Counted from the first letter of the stretch, positions 44,178-52,499 are shown. The stretch: DNA of 64,000 nucleotides from Streptomyces sp. NBC_00457 (GCF_036014015.1 NZ_CP107905.1:496001-560000); one strand, 5' to 3'. Program-made: numbers and translations. The notes: generated from the letters alone by a model not told the origin.

Positions 44178-44293
44178 CTGCAGGGTGGTCACTCCTGAAC
44201 GTGACCACGACGCCCTGGGCGCCCCACCCACCCAGCACCTGTTGTTGCGCGGCCGCGTTCACGGCGGCAAGGGCCGAACTGCCTCGACCGTAC

Positions 44294-44320
44294 TGTCACA
44301 GATGAGTCACATGGTTTGTC
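44294..44320 (+). promoter_or_regulatory. ECF41-type promoter of the methyltransferase
   Basis: TGTCACA (44294-44300), 16 bp, TGTC (44317-44320). The methyltransferase ATG lies 10 bases after the -10 element, so transcript and coding sequence begin almost together (near-leaderless mRNA). Confidence 0.6.
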
Positions 44321-44329
44321 TTGCTGGAT

Positions 44330-45100
44330 ATGCACCCTTCTCCAACAGATGGGTCCGTCGTTCCTCTCGGCCGAGAGGAGCTGGACGCCTATGCGATCAG
44401 TGCCGAGTTCTACGACGTCTTGCAGGCCGAGCGGGACGGGGCACTCGTACACCGGCTGTACAGCGGCGATGTCGGGAACGCCCGTCTCGGTGTGCTGGAC
44501 GTCGGTGCTGGAACCGGATGTGTCACGCTGATGAGCCTCATGGAATCAGAAGTCCCCGTGCATGCTGTCGAGCCCACGCGTTCCATGCGTTCCCCGCTGA
44601 TGACGCGTCTCGCTTCCCTGCCCGCCGACTTGAGGATGCGGGTCACTGTGCACCCTCACACGCTCGATGAAGTCGGCCTGCACGAGGTGGCCGACGTGGC
44701 CGTATGCCATAACACGATCGCCTGTCTTTCCCCGACTTCACGGCGTGCCCTGTGGCCGGCCATCGCCAAGGCACTCGTCCCCGCAGGTGTGCTGCTCATC
44801 CAACTCCCGCCTGCCCGCCTCCCGCATCGCGAGACCACGCATGACCTCCCGACCCGGAGAGTCGGCGAGCACGAGTACGGAGGACGCGTGGTGGCGTCGG
44901 CCGACGTGAACCGGATCCGGACACGCTTCGACTACTGGGTACGGGGCGATGGCGTTGTGCTGCGAGAGCACAACGAAACGTTCTGGATGTGGCCGGCCGC
45001 CCGTACAACGGTGATCGGGGAACTGGAGAAGGCCGGGTTCGCTCCGCTGCCCAGGCGGGCCGATCCGGCCGTGCTGGCAGTCCGGCTCACGCGGCGCTGA
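44330..45100 (+). CDS. Class I SAM-dependent methyltransferase
   Basis: A 256-residue enzyme. Motif I is VLDVGAGTGCVTL, motif II AVEPTRSM, and the post-I strand is VADVAVCHNTIACL. The C-terminal half has DYWVRGDGVVLREHNETFWMWP, which is unusual. I choose the ATG at 44330, which has no ribosome binding site but sits next to the expected transcription start of the ECF41-type promoter. The substrate is unknown; its regulation ties it to the redox genes around it. Confidence 0.82.
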   Translation: MHPSPTDGSVVPLGREELDAYAISAEFYDVLQAERDGALVHRLYSGDVGNARLGVLDVGAGTGCVTLMSLMESEVPVHAVEPTRSMRSPLMTRLASLPADLRMRVTVHPHTLDEVGLHEVADVAVCHNTIACLSPTSRRALWPAIAKALVPAGVLLIQLPPARLPHRETTHDLPTRRVGEHEYGGRVVASADVNRIRTRFDYWVRGDGVVLREHNETFWMWPAARTTVIGELEKAGFAPLPRRADPAVLAVRLTRR

Positions 45101-45144
45101 CCAGCGTCCCGAACCACTTCACGCGCGAGCCCCGTATCGGCTGC

Positions 45145-45171
45145 TGTCACAACGGAGGTGACTTGTCGGTC
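45145..45171 (+). promoter_or_regulatory. ECF41-type promoter of the Cys-rich peptide/OsmC operon
   Basis: TGTCACA (45145-45151), 16 bp, GGTC (45168-45171). The next start with a ribosome binding site is ATG 45224, whose frame overlaps the Ohr/OsmC gene. Confidence 0.55.
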
Positions 45172-45223
45172 AACCAGCTGTCCGAAGCACGGAGCTTCTT
45201 CCTTACACGAAGGTGCATACAAC

Positions 45224-45385
45224 ATGGCATTTGGCACAGTTGGTTCGGTGGGCTCTGCACATGGCATGGCGTCGCGCATCGCGTGTCGATGTGACATACC
45301 GTCGTCGGCGGACGCCCGCCCTCCGGTATCGATGCCGGCTCCGTGCCCGGCCGTGTGCTGCGACGCCGAGGGAGGCATGCGGTGA
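45224..45385 (+). CDS. Possible 53-residue cysteine-rich protein
   Basis: The frame MAFGTVGSVGSAHGMASRIACRC... has cysteines in IACRCD and PAPCPAVCCDAE. GAAGGTG precedes the ATG by eight bases, and the TGA overlaps the OsmC GTG start as GTGA (45382-45385). Position between a promoter and OsmC, plus the overlap, argues for a real gene. The spaced Cys residues could bind metal or act as a thiol sensor. No known family. Confidence 0.45.
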   Translation: MAFGTVGSVGSAHGMASRIACRCDIPSSADARPPVSMPAPCPAVCCDAEGGMR

Positions 45386-45879
45386 CCGGGCAGGATCCGC
45401 TGCCCGATCTGTCCACCGACAAGGACTTCCACGGAGAGTCCTTCGCCCCCATCTACACCACGACGGTGACCGTGAGCGGCGGTGCAGCGAGTCATGGGCG
45501 GGCCACCGGGACAGCACGCTCGACCGACGGAGTCCTGGACATCAACCTGCGCATGCCTACCGAATTGGGGGGCGACGGCCGGGGGACGAATCCCGAGCAG
45601 TTATTCGCTGCCGGCTTCGCCGCCTGCTTCCACGGGGCACTGAGCCTGGTGGCACGCCAGGCCGCGCTCGATCCCGCCGCGCTATCCGTGGAGGCAACCG
45701 TGGCGTTCGGTCGGGACCCGGAAGACGGCGGCTACTTGCTGCGCGTCGATCTGGTGATCAAGTGGCCGGGCATCGACCCTGAGATCGCCGCCCCGCTCCT
45801 GGAGAAGGCCGATTCGCTGTGCCCCTACGCGAAGATGGCCTGGCAGGGAACGCCGACAACGATCACGCTGGCTCCGTAG
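45382..45879 (+). CDS. Organic hydroperoxide resistance protein (Ohr/OsmC family)
   Basis: A 165-residue thiol peroxidase that reduces organic hydroperoxides. Catalytic Cys82 is in FAACFHGAL and resolving Cys147 in SLCPYAKM. The Arg-containing loop is RMPTELGGDGRGTNPEQLFAAG. GGGAGG precedes the GTG at 45382. Codon 74 is TTA (45601-45603), rare in Streptomyces and read by the BldA tRNA, so translation may be limited to late growth. It is regulated with the small Cys-rich frame from the ECF41-type promoter at 45145. Confidence 0.9.
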   Translation: MTGQDPLPDLSTDKDFHGESFAPIYTTTVTVSGGAASHGRATGTARSTDGVLDINLRMPTELGGDGRGTNPEQLFAAGFAACFHGALSLVARQAALDPAALSVEATVAFGRDPEDGGYLLRVDLVIKWPGIDPEIAAPLLEKADSLCPYAKMAWQGTPTTITLAP

Positions 45880-46072
45880 CCGGCGACATCTGCTGCCTGC
45901 TCAGGCGTATGCCGTTCGCAGGCTGTTTCCGCAGCCGTCGAGTGCCCCACATGGCACACGACGGCTCTTCATGAGATCTCCTCCGACGCGGTGAATCGGT
46001 ACGGAGGCGTGGTGCCGAGCCCGCTTTGGCAGGAATAGGTAGCACCGCGCTGCGCGACAGCCTCTTGCCATG

Positions 46073-46099
46073 TGTCACAAGAGCGAGAACCCTTCTGTC
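46073..46099 (+). promoter_or_regulatory. ECF41-type promoter of the decayed OsmC gene
   Basis: TGTCACA (46073-46079), 16 bp, TGTC (46096-46099), directly before the decayed OsmC-like coding sequence. Confidence 0.55.
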
Positions 46100-46104
46100 T
46101 TAGC

Positions 46105-46506
46105 AGTGAGGGGACGAGTGACCGCTTTCTGCCGCGCTCGCCGCTCCACTTGGCGACCACCGGCCGCAAACGGTGCGCCTCGCCCGTTCCATTTGGGGTG
46201 GGTCCTCATACGCTGACCGCGGACGAACCCCGGCCCATCAGTACGGATATCGGACCCGCACCCGGAGAACTGCTTCTGGCCGCGCTCGGATCGTGTACGT
46301 CCATGACCGTCCGGGCATTTGCGGACCGTCACAGTTGGCCGCTCGACCAAGTCGATGTGACTGTGCGGTTCGATATAAAGGAACTGCTGGCAGTTGCCGG
46401 GCCCTGTCCTGTGCAACGTCTCCTGACCAAGGGGGCCTCGATCGTCACCGTGCCCACTGTTGTGGCGAGGCCCCCCGCGTCCCGCAGCCGGACACTGCCG
46501 CAGTGA
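46105..46506 (+). pseudogene. Decayed OsmC-family protein
   Basis: One frame reads GPHTLTADEPRP, GPAPGELLLAALGSCTSMTVRAFADR and WPLDQVDVTVRF, all OsmC motifs with the first catalytic Cys. It then jumps to CPVQRLLTKGAS, the second Cys motif, with about 30 residues missing between. No usual start codon lies downstream of the promoter except GTG 46198. It could still make a shortened protein, but I think it is a pseudogene. Confidence 0.6.
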
Positions 46507-46554
46507 CCGTGCCTTGCACGGTTCGGTCCCGCGACACCCCGGACGGGCGTCTTG

Positions 46555-46860
46555 TCAGGAGGGGAACCACAGGACGGCGTCAGCAGCCTCTTCCTTGCCA
46601 CTGCTGAAGAGAGCGATGTCCCTCTTGTGCGAATGATGCGATAGCAGTTGGGCGATCAGGCGGCGGTCGCCATCGAGGACGAACGGCTCGCCCTGCTGTC
46701 CCGAGGATGTCTTGAGGTACTCGGCGTTGATGGTTGTGTGTGAGGAACTCCGGGCCAGCGCCGATCGCTTCAGCTCCTCCGTCAGGGTCGCGAGGGCGAT
46801 GGCGCAGCCGAGCCACTTGGGCTCATGGACGACGAGGGTGACGCGAGACGACGGACACAC
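46555..46860 (-). CDS. Hypothetical protein of about 101 residues
   Basis: From the GTG at 46860 the product has a helical LGCAIALATLTEELKRSALARSS and a C-terminal part PFVLDGDRRLIAQLLSHHSHKRD. I recognise no family. It starts 53 bp after the stop of the alpha/beta-hydrolase gene on the same strand, so the two may be co-transcribed. Coding status is uncertain. Confidence 0.35.
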   Translation of the reverse strand: MCPSSRVTLVVHEPKWLGCAIALATLTEELKRSALARSSSHTTINAEYLKTSSGQQGEPFVLDGDRRLIAQLLSHHSHKRDIALFSSGKEEAADAVLWFPS

Positions 46861-46912
46861 GCAACTTGCGGGCGAGGGCGACAGCCTTCTCCAGCTCGGG
46901 TCGATTGGCTCG

Positions 46913-47677
46913 TCAGCGGTCCAACAAGTCCCAGAAGTCGGTGAGCACCTGGGCACCATGGGAGGGGTCTTGGGTCATCCACCAGTGGCCGAGCCCCTCG
47001 AGCGTCGCGGTCCCGGCGCCGGCCAACTGCGCCGTGCGGTACCGCTGTTCGATGGTCCCGGCCAAGAGGTCCTCGGTGGCGAGCAGGGCGAGCCCGGGCC
47101 GCTGCGCCGCGCGTTCGAGGTTCCGGCCCAGCTCGGCCATCACCGGTTGGGCGGCCGATCGGTAGAGCGCGTGCGCGGCCCGCCCCATCGCCTCGTCCTG
47201 GCCTGCCGCGACCTGCTTCGCCACCGGCTCGCTCATGCCGAACTTCACGAGCATCGCGACCCGCATCGCGAGGTCCGGGCCGAGCGGGACGGCGGGGTCC
47301 GGTCCCGTGCTCTCCGGGGCCTGCTGACTCAGGGCGAACTCGTGCCATACGTAGTCCGGATCGAACAGGCCGGTCACATCGCTGACCCAGCTGCGCACGA
47401 GGTCAGGGCGGGCCATCACTGCGTTGAGGGTGTGCACGCCGCCCCAGTCGTGCCCGACCAGGTCGACGGGCTCGGCGAAACGCTCCAGTTCGCCGATGAG
47501 CCAGTCCCGGTAGTCACCGACGGTCGCCCCGAACCCCGTCGGCAAGGGCGCCCCGAAACCGGGCGGGGACAGGCGGATCGGGCCGGGTCGAGCGGGAGCG
47601 ATGCGTTCGAGCTCGACGAGCATCGGCTCCCAGACGTCCGGCGTCTCAGGGAAGCCGTGGACGAAAACGGTTGGCAT
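46913..47677 (-). CDS. Alpha/beta-hydrolase, epoxide hydrolase/haloalkane dehalogenase type
   Basis: A 254-residue hydrolase. HGFPETPDVW is the oxyanion region, the nucleophile is Asp77 in VGHDWGG, and the His is in EGLGHWWMTQDP near the C-terminus. An Asp nucleophile with HDWGG is typical of epoxide hydrolases, haloalkane dehalogenases and fluoroacetate dehalogenases. GGAG lies seven bases before the ATG at 47677; earlier in-frame ATGs have no such site. It is divergent from a flavin monooxygenase gene, with a palindrome between, so the two may degrade one compound (epoxidation then hydrolysis). Confidence 0.85.
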   Translation of the reverse strand: MPTVFVHGFPETPDVWEPMLVELERIAPARPGPIRLSPPGFGAPLPTGFGATVGDYRDWLIGELERFAEPVDLVGHDWGGVHTLNAVMARPDLVRSWVSDVTGLFDPDYVWHEFALSQQAPESTGPDPAVPLGPDLAMRVAMLVKFGMSEPVAKQVAAGQDEAMGRAAHALYRSAAQPVMAELGRNLERAAQRPGLALLATEDLLAGTIEQRYRTAQLAGAGTATLEGLGHWWMTQDPSHGAQVLTDFWDLLDR

Positions 47678-47714
47678 GGCGGGGACTCCGTTCATGTCGG
47701 TCGCGCCCGGCACG

Positions 47715-47741
47715 ACTGACCAAATGACTAATCTGGTCAGT
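47715..47741. promoter_or_regulatory. Inverted repeat operator, probably for the TetR regulator
   Basis: ACTGACCA (47715-47722) and TGGTCAGT (47734-47741) are exact inverted copies with 11 bp between, in the 80-bp gap between the divergent hydrolase and monooxygenase genes. TetR proteins typically bind such sites, and a TetR gene follows the monooxygenase. Confidence 0.6.
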
Positions 47742-47758
47742 TACTCTACTCTGGCGGC

Positions 47759-48979
47759 ATGAAGACGAACACCACCCCGCGACAGCGGGCTCTCGTAGTC
47801 GGACTCGGCGTCAGCGGAACAGCCTCCGCGCTTCGGCTGCACAAGGCGGGCTGGGACGTTGTCGTCCTGGAGAAAGCAGCCGAACGCCGCCGCGGCGGGT
47901 ACTTCCTCACCCTCTTCGGCACCGGGATCACCGCGGCAGAGCGCCTCGGCATCGAGGTGCCGAACCGCTTCTCGACGGACATCGCCTACTACAACGTCGA
48001 TCGCGCGGGCCGACGGCGGCGCGGCATGGGCTTCGCCGAGGCCGTGGCCGGCGAGTCACGCCCGGTCGTGCGCGGCGACGTCGAGCAGGCCGCGTTCGAC
48101 GCCCTGCCCGAGGACGTGGAGGTCCGGTACTCGTCCGTTCCGGTCGCGCTGCGCCAGGACGCGGAAAGCGTGCGGGTCGACATCGAGGACCGGGCCGCAG
48201 GGACGGTGACCACCGAACGGTTCGACCTCGTGGTGGGGGCCGACGGCCTGCGCTCGACCACGCGCCGACTGGCGTTCGGGCCCGATGACGGCCGTATTCA
48301 CCGTCTCGGCTACATGATCGCGGCGTGCGCCCTGCCCGGCCCGGTTCCCGGTTTCCGGGGCACGGACGGAATCATCATGTCCGAGCTGGGCCGGTCGGCA
48401 TGGGTGTTCGCCTTCGCCGACCGGCCACCGACGGTGCTGTTCAACTACCGGACCGAGGATGTGGACGGCGAGTTCACCAGGCCCGCCATCGACTCGCTGC
48501 GGGCCGTGTTCGGACCGGAGCCCACGGGTGCGACGCTCGGCTGGCTGCTCGACCAGTTCGAGCAGGCGCCGGACCACCTGTTCGACACCGCCGAGCAGGT
48601 GCGGCTCGACACGTGGCACCAGGGCAGGGTGGTACTCGTCGGCGACTCGGCGTGGTGCCTGACCCTCTACTCCGGGATGGGGGCCTCCAGTGGCCTGGCC
48701 GGGGCCGACATGCTGGGTACGATGCTGGAGCTGTATCCCGGAGACGTGCCGCGGGCGCTGCGGGCCTGGGAGGAGAAACTCCGCCCCTTCATCGAGTTCC
48801 ACCAGGGCTCCGGCATGGCCATGCGTAAGCTTTTCGTCCCGGCCGACCGCACCGAGTACGGGATCCGGTTCGTCTTCGACCACGTGGTGGGGACGACGCT
48901 CGGCAGAACGCTCCTCTCGGAGGCCGAGCACCGCAGCAAGGCTTCCCGGATGAAGACGGTGGACATCGGCAGGACCTGA
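47759..48979 (+). CDS. FAD-dependent monooxygenase (PHBH/TetX type)
   Basis: A 406-residue flavoprotein. It has GLGVSGTASALRLHKAG (dinucleotide fold), VVGADGLRSTTR (DG motif) and VVLVGDSAWCLTLYSGMG (GD motif). It hydroxylates or epoxidises an aromatic or polyketide substrate using NAD(P)H and oxygen. TetX-like relatives inactivate antibiotics, but the substrate here is unknown. No good ribosome binding site precedes the ATG, so the transcript may be leaderless. It is followed by a TetR gene that probably represses it. Confidence 0.88.
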   Translation: MKTNTTPRQRALVVGLGVSGTASALRLHKAGWDVVVLEKAAERRRGGYFLTLFGTGITAAERLGIEVPNRFSTDIAYYNVDRAGRRRRGMGFAEAVAGESRPVVRGDVEQAAFDALPEDVEVRYSSVPVALRQDAESVRVDIEDRAAGTVTTERFDLVVGADGLRSTTRRLAFGPDDGRIHRLGYMIAACALPGPVPGFRGTDGIIMSELGRSAWVFAFADRPPTVLFNYRTEDVDGEFTRPAIDSLRAVFGPEPTGATLGWLLDQFEQAPDHLFDTAEQVRLDTWHQGRVVLVGDSAWCLTLYSGMGASSGLAGADMLGTMLELYPGDVPRALRAWEEKLRPFIEFHQGSGMAMRKLFVPADRTEYGIRFVFDHVVGTTLGRTLLSEAEHRSKASRMKTVDIGRT

Positions 48980-49073
48980 CCCGGCCTACGGGCCCGCCGT
49001 ACGGCAGGCTCACCACCTCCGTGAACCCCCGTGCCATCATGACGCCGAAGAGCGAACGGGAGGAACCACGACG

Positions 49074-49793
49074 GTGAGCCGGCTGATCGAACACGACTCC
49101 GTGAAGGCGGCCAGAATCCTCGACAGTGCGCGCGAGCTGGCCCTCGAACACGGCGTCCGCAAGGTGACCATCGCCGAGATCGCCGCGGCCGCGGGCGTGG
49201 GCAAGGGCACGGTCTACCTGTACTGGGAAACCAAGGAAGACCTGTTCGTGGGGCTGGCCGCGCGTGAGGTACTGGCCTGGATCGAGACCATCAACAGCCA
49301 GATCGCCCAGGACCCGCAGTCTGTCCTGCCCCGCTGTCTCGCTCCGCTGCTCATCCGCACGACACTGGCCAACCCATGGCTGCGGTGGCTCCGGAGCGAC
49401 AACAGCGCCCTGCGGCAACTGCTCCATCGCCCCGCCGACCAGGAGCGCTTCGCCGAGGCCACCACGAGCGCGATGGGCAACGCGGTCCTGACGATCCTGC
49501 GCGACCACGGGATCGTGCGCGACGATCTCCCGCTGTCCAGGCAGATGTACGCCCTGCACGCCGTGCTGGTCGGGTTCCTTACCGTCATGAACGACGCCCA
49601 TGTCGCAGACCCGCTCAGCATCGGCGATCCCGAAACCGCCCTCGCCGACACCGTCCACCTGCTGCTCGAACGGCCTCGCGATCCCGCCGCGCGCGATGTC
49701 GCCAAGGCCGCGGAGGCGGTGCGGGCCCGGTTCACCGAGATTCACGACAACCTCCTGGGACTCGTTGCGACGGGCGCCGCCGGCACCAGGTGA
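49074..49793 (+). CDS. TetR-family regulator
   Basis: A 239-residue regulator. The N-terminal helix-turn-helix is RILDSARELALEHGVRKVTIAEIAAAAGVGKGTVYLYWETKEDLF, named here by its core GVGKGTVYLYWETKEDL. The C-terminal ligand domain is long and helical. GGGAGGAA precedes the GTG. It probably binds the palindrome at 47715-47741 and controls the divergent hydrolase/monooxygenase pair; the gene lies 95 bp after the monooxygenase. Confidence 0.88.
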   Translation: MSRLIEHDSVKAARILDSARELALEHGVRKVTIAEIAAAAGVGKGTVYLYWETKEDLFVGLAAREVLAWIETINSQIAQDPQSVLPRCLAPLLIRTTLANPWLRWLRSDNSALRQLLHRPADQERFAEATTSAMGNAVLTILRDHGIVRDDLPLSRQMYALHAVLVGFLTVMNDAHVADPLSIGDPETALADTVHLLLERPRDPAARDVAKAAEAVRARFTEIHDNLLGLVATGAAGTR

Positions 49794-49822
49794 CCTGTGT
49801 GGGCTACGTCTCATCCGCGAAC

Positions 49823-49849
49823 TGTCACAGCGGATGGGCGGCCGGTGTC
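49823..49849 (+). promoter_or_regulatory. ECF41-type promoter of the oxidoreductase-sigma factor operon
   Basis: TGTCACA (49823-49829), 16 bp, TGTC (49846-49849), 34 bp before the oxidoreductase ATG. The ECF41 sigma factor gene is second in the operon, which gives a positive autoregulatory loop. Confidence 0.7.
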
Positions 49850-49882
49850 TCCATGTCGAGTCCATAAACCCAGGGAGACATC

Positions 49883-51079
49883 ATGAACGGGAACGTCGAG
49901 GTGGTCGTGATCGGCGGCGGGTACGGGGGCGTGACGGCGGCCAACAGCCTGGCGCGGCGCGATGGCGTGTCGGTGACCGTGGTCAATCCACGTGCCCACT
50001 TCGTCGAGCGGATCCGCCTGCACCAGCGCGTGACCGGCTCCGATGACGCGACCGAGGGCTTCGAGAAGGTCATGGGCGGGAAGGTCCGGCTGGTGGTCGA
50101 CACCGCGACCCGGATCGACGCTGCCGAGCGCCAGGTGTCGCTGGCGGGCGGTGGCACGGTCTCGTACGACTACCTCGTCTACGCGGTGGGCAGCGGCGCC
50201 GCCGTGCCCGGCGTGCCAGGAGCGGCAGAGTTCGCCTATTGGGTGTCGGACCTCGAGGGAGCGGAACGACTGCGGTCGGCGCTGGATGCGGCGCCCGCGA
50301 TGGCTCCGGTGACCGTGATCGGGGCCGGCGCGACCGGCCTGGAGACCGCCGCCGAGCTGGCGGAAGCGGGTCGCAAGGTCACCCTGGTCTGCGGCGGCGC
50401 ACTCGGCCCCGCCCTGCACGCCCGGGTCCGCCGCCCGGTCGCACGCCGGCTCGCCAAGCTGGGCGTGAGCGTCCTCGAAGGTCCCCGCGCGCGGGTGACG
50501 GAAGTGACACAGGGCGCCGTACAGCTCGACGACGGCCGCGAGCTGCCCAGCGCGGTGACAATCTGGACCGCGGGTTTCCGTGTCCCGGACCTGGCCGCCC
50601 GCAGCGGGCTGCGCACCGACACCGAAGGCCGCCTGGTCACCGACACGACGCTGACCAGTGTGGACGACGAGCGCATCGTCGCCGCTGGGGACGCGGGGGT
50701 GATGCCGGACCACCCGTTCCGGATGAGCTGCCAGGCCGCCGTACAGCTGGGTCCGGCAGCCGCCGACACGATCCTGCGCCGGATCGCGGGGAAAACACCC
50801 TCGCCCGTCCGGATGTTCTTCGCCGGGCAGTGCCTCAGCCTCGGCCGGAAAGAGGGCGTCACCCAGTTCTCCTACCCGAACGACAAGGTGAACGCGCTCC
50901 GCATCAGCGGGCGGACGGGTGCCGGCGTGAAGGAGATCGCCTGCCGGTTCACTCTCAACAAGTTGGTGTCCGGGGCCCGCAAGGCCAGTTCCCGCGGATC
51001 CCATGGCGACGCCGACCGCCTGGAAACGCCTCAGCCGCAAGACCCCACGACGCCGTCCCACACGCGAGGCGCGGCCTAG
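49883..51079 (+). CDS. FAD/NAD(P)-dependent oxidoreductase (NDH-2-like)
   Basis: A 398-residue pyridine nucleotide-disulfide-type flavoprotein. The N-terminal FAD motif is VVVIGGGYGGVTAANSLARR, the NAD(P) motif VTVIGAGATGLETAAELAEAG, and the C-terminal FAD site VAAGDAGVM. There is no CxxxxC redox pair, which points to NDH-2 or ferredoxin-reductase-like function. GGGAGA precedes the ATG. It is cotranscribed with the ECF41 sigma factor 36 bp downstream; oxidoreductases are the usual neighbours of ECF41 genes. Confidence 0.9.
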   Translation: MNGNVEVVVIGGGYGGVTAANSLARRDGVSVTVVNPRAHFVERIRLHQRVTGSDDATEGFEKVMGGKVRLVVDTATRIDAAERQVSLAGGGTVSYDYLVYAVGSGAAVPGVPGAAEFAYWVSDLEGAERLRSALDAAPAMAPVTVIGAGATGLETAAELAEAGRKVTLVCGGALGPALHARVRRPVARRLAKLGVSVLEGPRARVTEVTQGAVQLDDGRELPSAVTIWTAGFRVPDLAARSGLRTDTEGRLVTDTTLTSVDDERIVAAGDAGVMPDHPFRMSCQAAVQLGPAAADTILRRIAGKTPSPVRMFFAGQCLSLGRKEGVTQFSYPNDKVNALRISGRTGAGVKEIACRFTLNKLVSGARKASSRGSHGDADRLETPQPQDPTTPSHTRGAA

Positions 51080-51115
51080 CCGCCGAGTTCCCTCCGAGAG
51101 AGCGAAGCGCACGAC

Positions 51116-52012
51116 ATGAACGACCACGTCACCGACCCCGCGACCGAGGCCTTCGTCACCCACCGTGACCTGCTGTTCACCGTCGCCTACGAGATACTCG
51201 GATCGGCGGCGGACGCCGAGGACGTTCTCCAGGAGGCCTGGCTGCGGTGGGTTGAGGTCGACCTGGCGCAGGTGCGGGACCAGCGCGCCTACCTGGTACA
51301 GATCACGACCCGGCAGGCACTCAACCGGCTACGCGCCCTAAAACGGCTCAAGGAGGCCTACGTCGGCCCCTGGCTGCCCGAGCCCCTGCTCACCGCGCCG
51401 GACGTGGCCGAGGACGTCGAACTGTCCGAGAACCTGTCGCTGGCACTCATGTTCGTCCTCGAAACCCTCTCACCGACCGAACGCGCCGTCTTCGTGCTGC
51501 GCGAGGTCTTCGACATCGGCTATGACGACATCGCGGCCGCGATCGGCAAGAGCCCCGCCGCCGCACGCCAGATCGCCCACCGCGCACGCCGGCACGTCGA
51601 CGCCCGCCGGCCGCGCACACCGGTTTCCCCGGAAGAAACCCGGGCAACGCTGGATTCGTTCCAGCGCGCGCTCGAGACCGGGGACCTGCAGGGCCTGGTC
51701 GAGGTACTCGCCCCGGACGTTGTTTTCGTCAGCGACGGCGGCGGCCTCAAACTGGCGGCCCCGCGGCCGGTCGTCGGCACCGACAAGGTGCTCCGTTACA
51801 TGGCCGGCAGTCTCCACAAGGCCGGCGGCACCTTCACCAGTGAGGCCACGACGGTCAACGGCAACCCCGGCCTCATCCTGCGCCTGGACGGCGTGATCGA
51901 CGGCGTGCTGGCCTTCCGCGTGGAGAACGCCCGCGTCACCGGCCTCTATTACGTCCGCAACCCCGAAAAGCTCACCCGCGTTGAGTCCGAGACCCCCCTC
52001 ACCTCTCGCTGA
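51116..52012 (+). CDS. ECF41-group sigma factor with SnoaL-like regulatory domain
   Basis: A 298-residue sigma factor. Region 2 (about 12-75) contains EILGSAADAEDVLQEAWLRW and region 4 (about 113-165) LSPTERAVFVLREVFDIGYDDIA. Between them is the ECF41 linker WLPEPLL (86-92). The C-terminal SnoaL-like extension (about 175-290) has the group motifs DGGG (207-210) and NPEKL (282-286). In ECF41 factors this fused domain replaces an anti-sigma factor and modulates activity. It lies in the middle of eleven ECF41-like promoters and behind one in its own operon, so it is the likely regulator of the island. Confidence 0.93.
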   Translation: MNDHVTDPATEAFVTHRDLLFTVAYEILGSAADAEDVLQEAWLRWVEVDLAQVRDQRAYLVQITTRQALNRLRALKRLKEAYVGPWLPEPLLTAPDVAEDVELSENLSLALMFVLETLSPTERAVFVLREVFDIGYDDIAAAIGKSPAAARQIAHRARRHVDARRPRTPVSPEETRATLDSFQRALETGDLQGLVEVLAPDVVFVSDGGGLKLAAPRPVVGTDKVLRYMAGSLHKAGGTFTSEATTVNGNPGLILRLDGVIDGVLAFRVENARVTGLYYVRNPEKLTRVESETPLTSR

Positions 52013-52043
52013 TCCCCCGTGACACGGCCGACAGAGGTGCGCG

Positions 52044-52274
52044 GTGGCGCAGGCGTCGCGGAACAAGCCGCTGACCGCCGCCGAGAGGCAAGCGAGCCGG
52101 CTGGTCAGCCAGGAACGCGCGGCGAACGAGCACGGCTTCGCCGAACTCAAGAACTGGCGCGTACACACCAAGCTCCGTCTGAAAGCGAAGCACGCCACCA
52201 CCCTCCTGCTCGCCCTCCTCGCCCTGACGAACGCGGAGATGAGCCCCCACCCCCGACTCACACCAGCCCACTGA
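52044..52274 (+). pseudogene. C-terminal fragment of an IS5-type (DDE) transposase
   Basis: The frame reads NKPLTAAERQASRLVSQERA, NEHGFAELKNWRVHTKLRLK and KHATTLLLALLALT, which is the end of actinobacterial IS5/DDE_Tnp_4 transposases with the catalytic Glu in the ANEHGFAELK segment. The rest of the gene is absent. The region to 52499 contains no other recognisable gene. Confidence 0.65.
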
Positions 52275-52499
52275 CCAGCGCTTTCCAAGATGGCAACGTG
52301 TCGATGAACAGCCGGCCCGCGCAGGCAGCGTTCCGGCTGGTGCCCCTCCCAACATGACCCTGCTGCCCAGCGTGCAGCGGGAGCAGTTCGACCTGGAGGT
52401 CCCCCTGGACCGCATTCTGCCGTGACACCGCAGCCGCCGAAGGAGAGTGGGCCGCATTGACATTGTCTCTCGATCTCGTGGGCGTCAGCGACGAAAGGT

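Noticed and set aside
45290..45296. Minus-strand TGTCACA in the Cys-rich frame
   Set aside because: The -10 position reads GACG on that strand and no minus-strand gene follows.
52275..52499. Short frames between the transposase fragment and the next promoter
   Set aside because: None longer than about 25 codons with support; treated as leftover mobile-element or intergenic DNA.
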